The notes below the pieces were generated by a model. The model did not search any database and was not told the DNA's origin. It worked only from the letters and a program-made list of their open reading frames with translations. The position numbers were made by a program, and so were the translations under genes. Below, one piece after another: positions 4,944 through 5,303 of a stretch of 5,303 nt of DNA. The DNA is from DAOVQB01 sp023128935 (GTDB taxonomy: Bacteria > Eisenbacteria > RBG-16-71-46 > CAIMUX01 > WJJG01), in the NCBI GenBank assembly GCA_030628905.1, contig DAOVQB010000251.1, positions 1 to 5,303 of the forward strand, written 5' to 3'. Position 1 is the stretch's first letter; each line of letters starts with the position of its first letter.

Positions 4944-5303
4944 ATGATCCTCGCCCAGTGTATGTCCTCTGTTAAACCTAGCTCAGCTAAACCTCATCCC
5001 TCTAAACCTGGATCTATTGAACCTAGCGACGCCACCGGCGAAGCATCCGGCTTTCGCGCCCATCTTCCGGCCGCCAGGGTGGACGCGGAGCTACGCAAGT
5101 CTCTGTCCGCGCTGCAGCGCGCGGAGAAGTGCGTCGTGCTGTGGTTCGCGGAGATATTGCAGCGCAAGCTATACCGCGAACTCGGCTACTCGTCGATTCA
5201 CCAGTACGCGCACGGCGCACTCGGATTCTCCCCCAATAAGACATACCGCTTCCTACGCCTAGCGACGGATCTCGAACGCTTGCCCCAGCTGCGCGCATCG
5301 GTC
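4944..5303 (+). CDS. N-terminal part of an HNH-endonuclease-associated protein (runs off window)
   Basis: The frame stays open from the ATG to the end of the window, giving 120 residues with no stop. Residues 1-44 are Pro/Ser/Lys-rich and probably disordered, including a 5-residue repeat. From about 46 onward comes a helical domain: 'LGYSSIHQYAHGALGFS' (80-96) followed by 'TYRFLRLATDLERLPQLRAS' (100-119). This 'LxELGYxSxxxY ... LGxSxxxxYRxxRxA ... xPxLxxxx' pattern is, from memory, the N-terminal region of proteins that carry an HNH nuclease domain at the C-terminus, comparable in arrangement to actinobacterial DUF222-HNH proteins. The HNH motif itself would lie outside the window, so nuclease function is inferred, not seen. 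Codons before about position 5030 are AT-rich while later ones are GC-rich, a sharp change within one gene. The gene seems to have its own promoter and no operon partner in view. Confidence 0.75.
   Translation, partial: MILAQCMSSVKPSSAKPHPSKPGSIEPSDATGEASGFRAHLPAARVDAELRKSLSALQRAEKCVVLWFAEILQRKLYRELGYSSIHQYAHGALGFSPNKTYRFLRLATDLERLPQLRASV
4971..5030 (+). repeat. 15-bp periodic repeat coding for an xKPxx motif
   Basis: Four 15-bp units encode VKPSS, AKPHP, SKPGS and IEPSD (residues 10-29 of the HNH-associated protein). AAACCT is kept at the same place in the first three units and becomes GAACCT in the fourth; flanking codons vary. The repeat is degenerate but phase-perfect, and forms a Lys-Pro-rich, probably extended tail before the folded domain. 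Confidence 0.7.

Noticed and set aside
4979..4989. Palindrome TAGCTCAGCTA near the start of the HNH-associated gene
   Set aside because: It is only a 5-bp inverted repeat within a low-complexity coding repeat, readily due to chance, with no placement relative to the promoter that suggests an operator.
5023..5298. Minus-strand Arg-rich 91-residue frame at the window end
   Set aside because: It is antisense to the HNH-associated frame, which has a strong ribosome binding site and a recognisable domain pattern. The Arg/Thr/Ala-rich translation has no family character.

Overview
The window looks like chromosomal DNA from a GC-rich, probably uncultured bacterium. The YfhO-type membrane protein, the 'GPGVQR ... 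DYRDPW ... GKLFEYLASG' glycosyltransferase and the HNH-associated N-terminal domain together remind me of the FCB superphylum and its relatives (Bacteroidota, Gemmatimonadota, candidate phylum Eisenbacteria). That placement is from memory of similar proteins. No rRNA or other taxonomic marker is present.

Layout: (1) positions 2-103 hold the last 33 codons of an unidentified + strand gene. A small inverted repeat at 107-123 sits between it and the converging glycosyltransferase gene. (2) 158-1519, minus strand, is a complete GT4-like glycosyltransferase of 453 residues. (3) 1520-1835 is a divergent intergenic region with a candidate promoter facing each way and a 16-bp direct repeat. (4) 1836-4559, plus strand, is a 907-residue YfhO-family polytopic membrane protein. 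Its central cytoplasmic loop is expanded by a very basic, low-complexity insert containing four 8-residue (24-bp) tandem repeats. (5) 4560-4943 is non-coding and very unusual: about 210 bp of the + strand are almost free of A (about 102 T against 8 A), with five tandem GGGTTGG-containing 18/19-bp units. A candidate promoter and a strong ribosome binding site follow. (6) 4944-5303, plus strand, is the N-terminal 120 residues of an HNH-endonuclease-associated protein that runs off the window. Its first 30 residues include a 15-bp (5-residue) repeat.

The glycosyltransferase and YfhO genes fit cell-envelope glycan work: a cytosolic GT4 enzyme using a nucleotide sugar, and a GT-C-like membrane protein that would act on the outer face of the membrane. 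They are transcribed divergently, so this is a neighbourhood and not an operon. The HNH gene looks like an independent unit with its own promoter.

I did not recognise a complete new system. The parts that ordinary annotation does not explain are the A-depleted repeat leader in front of the HNH gene, the repeat-built basic insert in YfhO, and the presence of four unrelated short tandem or direct repeats within about 3.5 kb.
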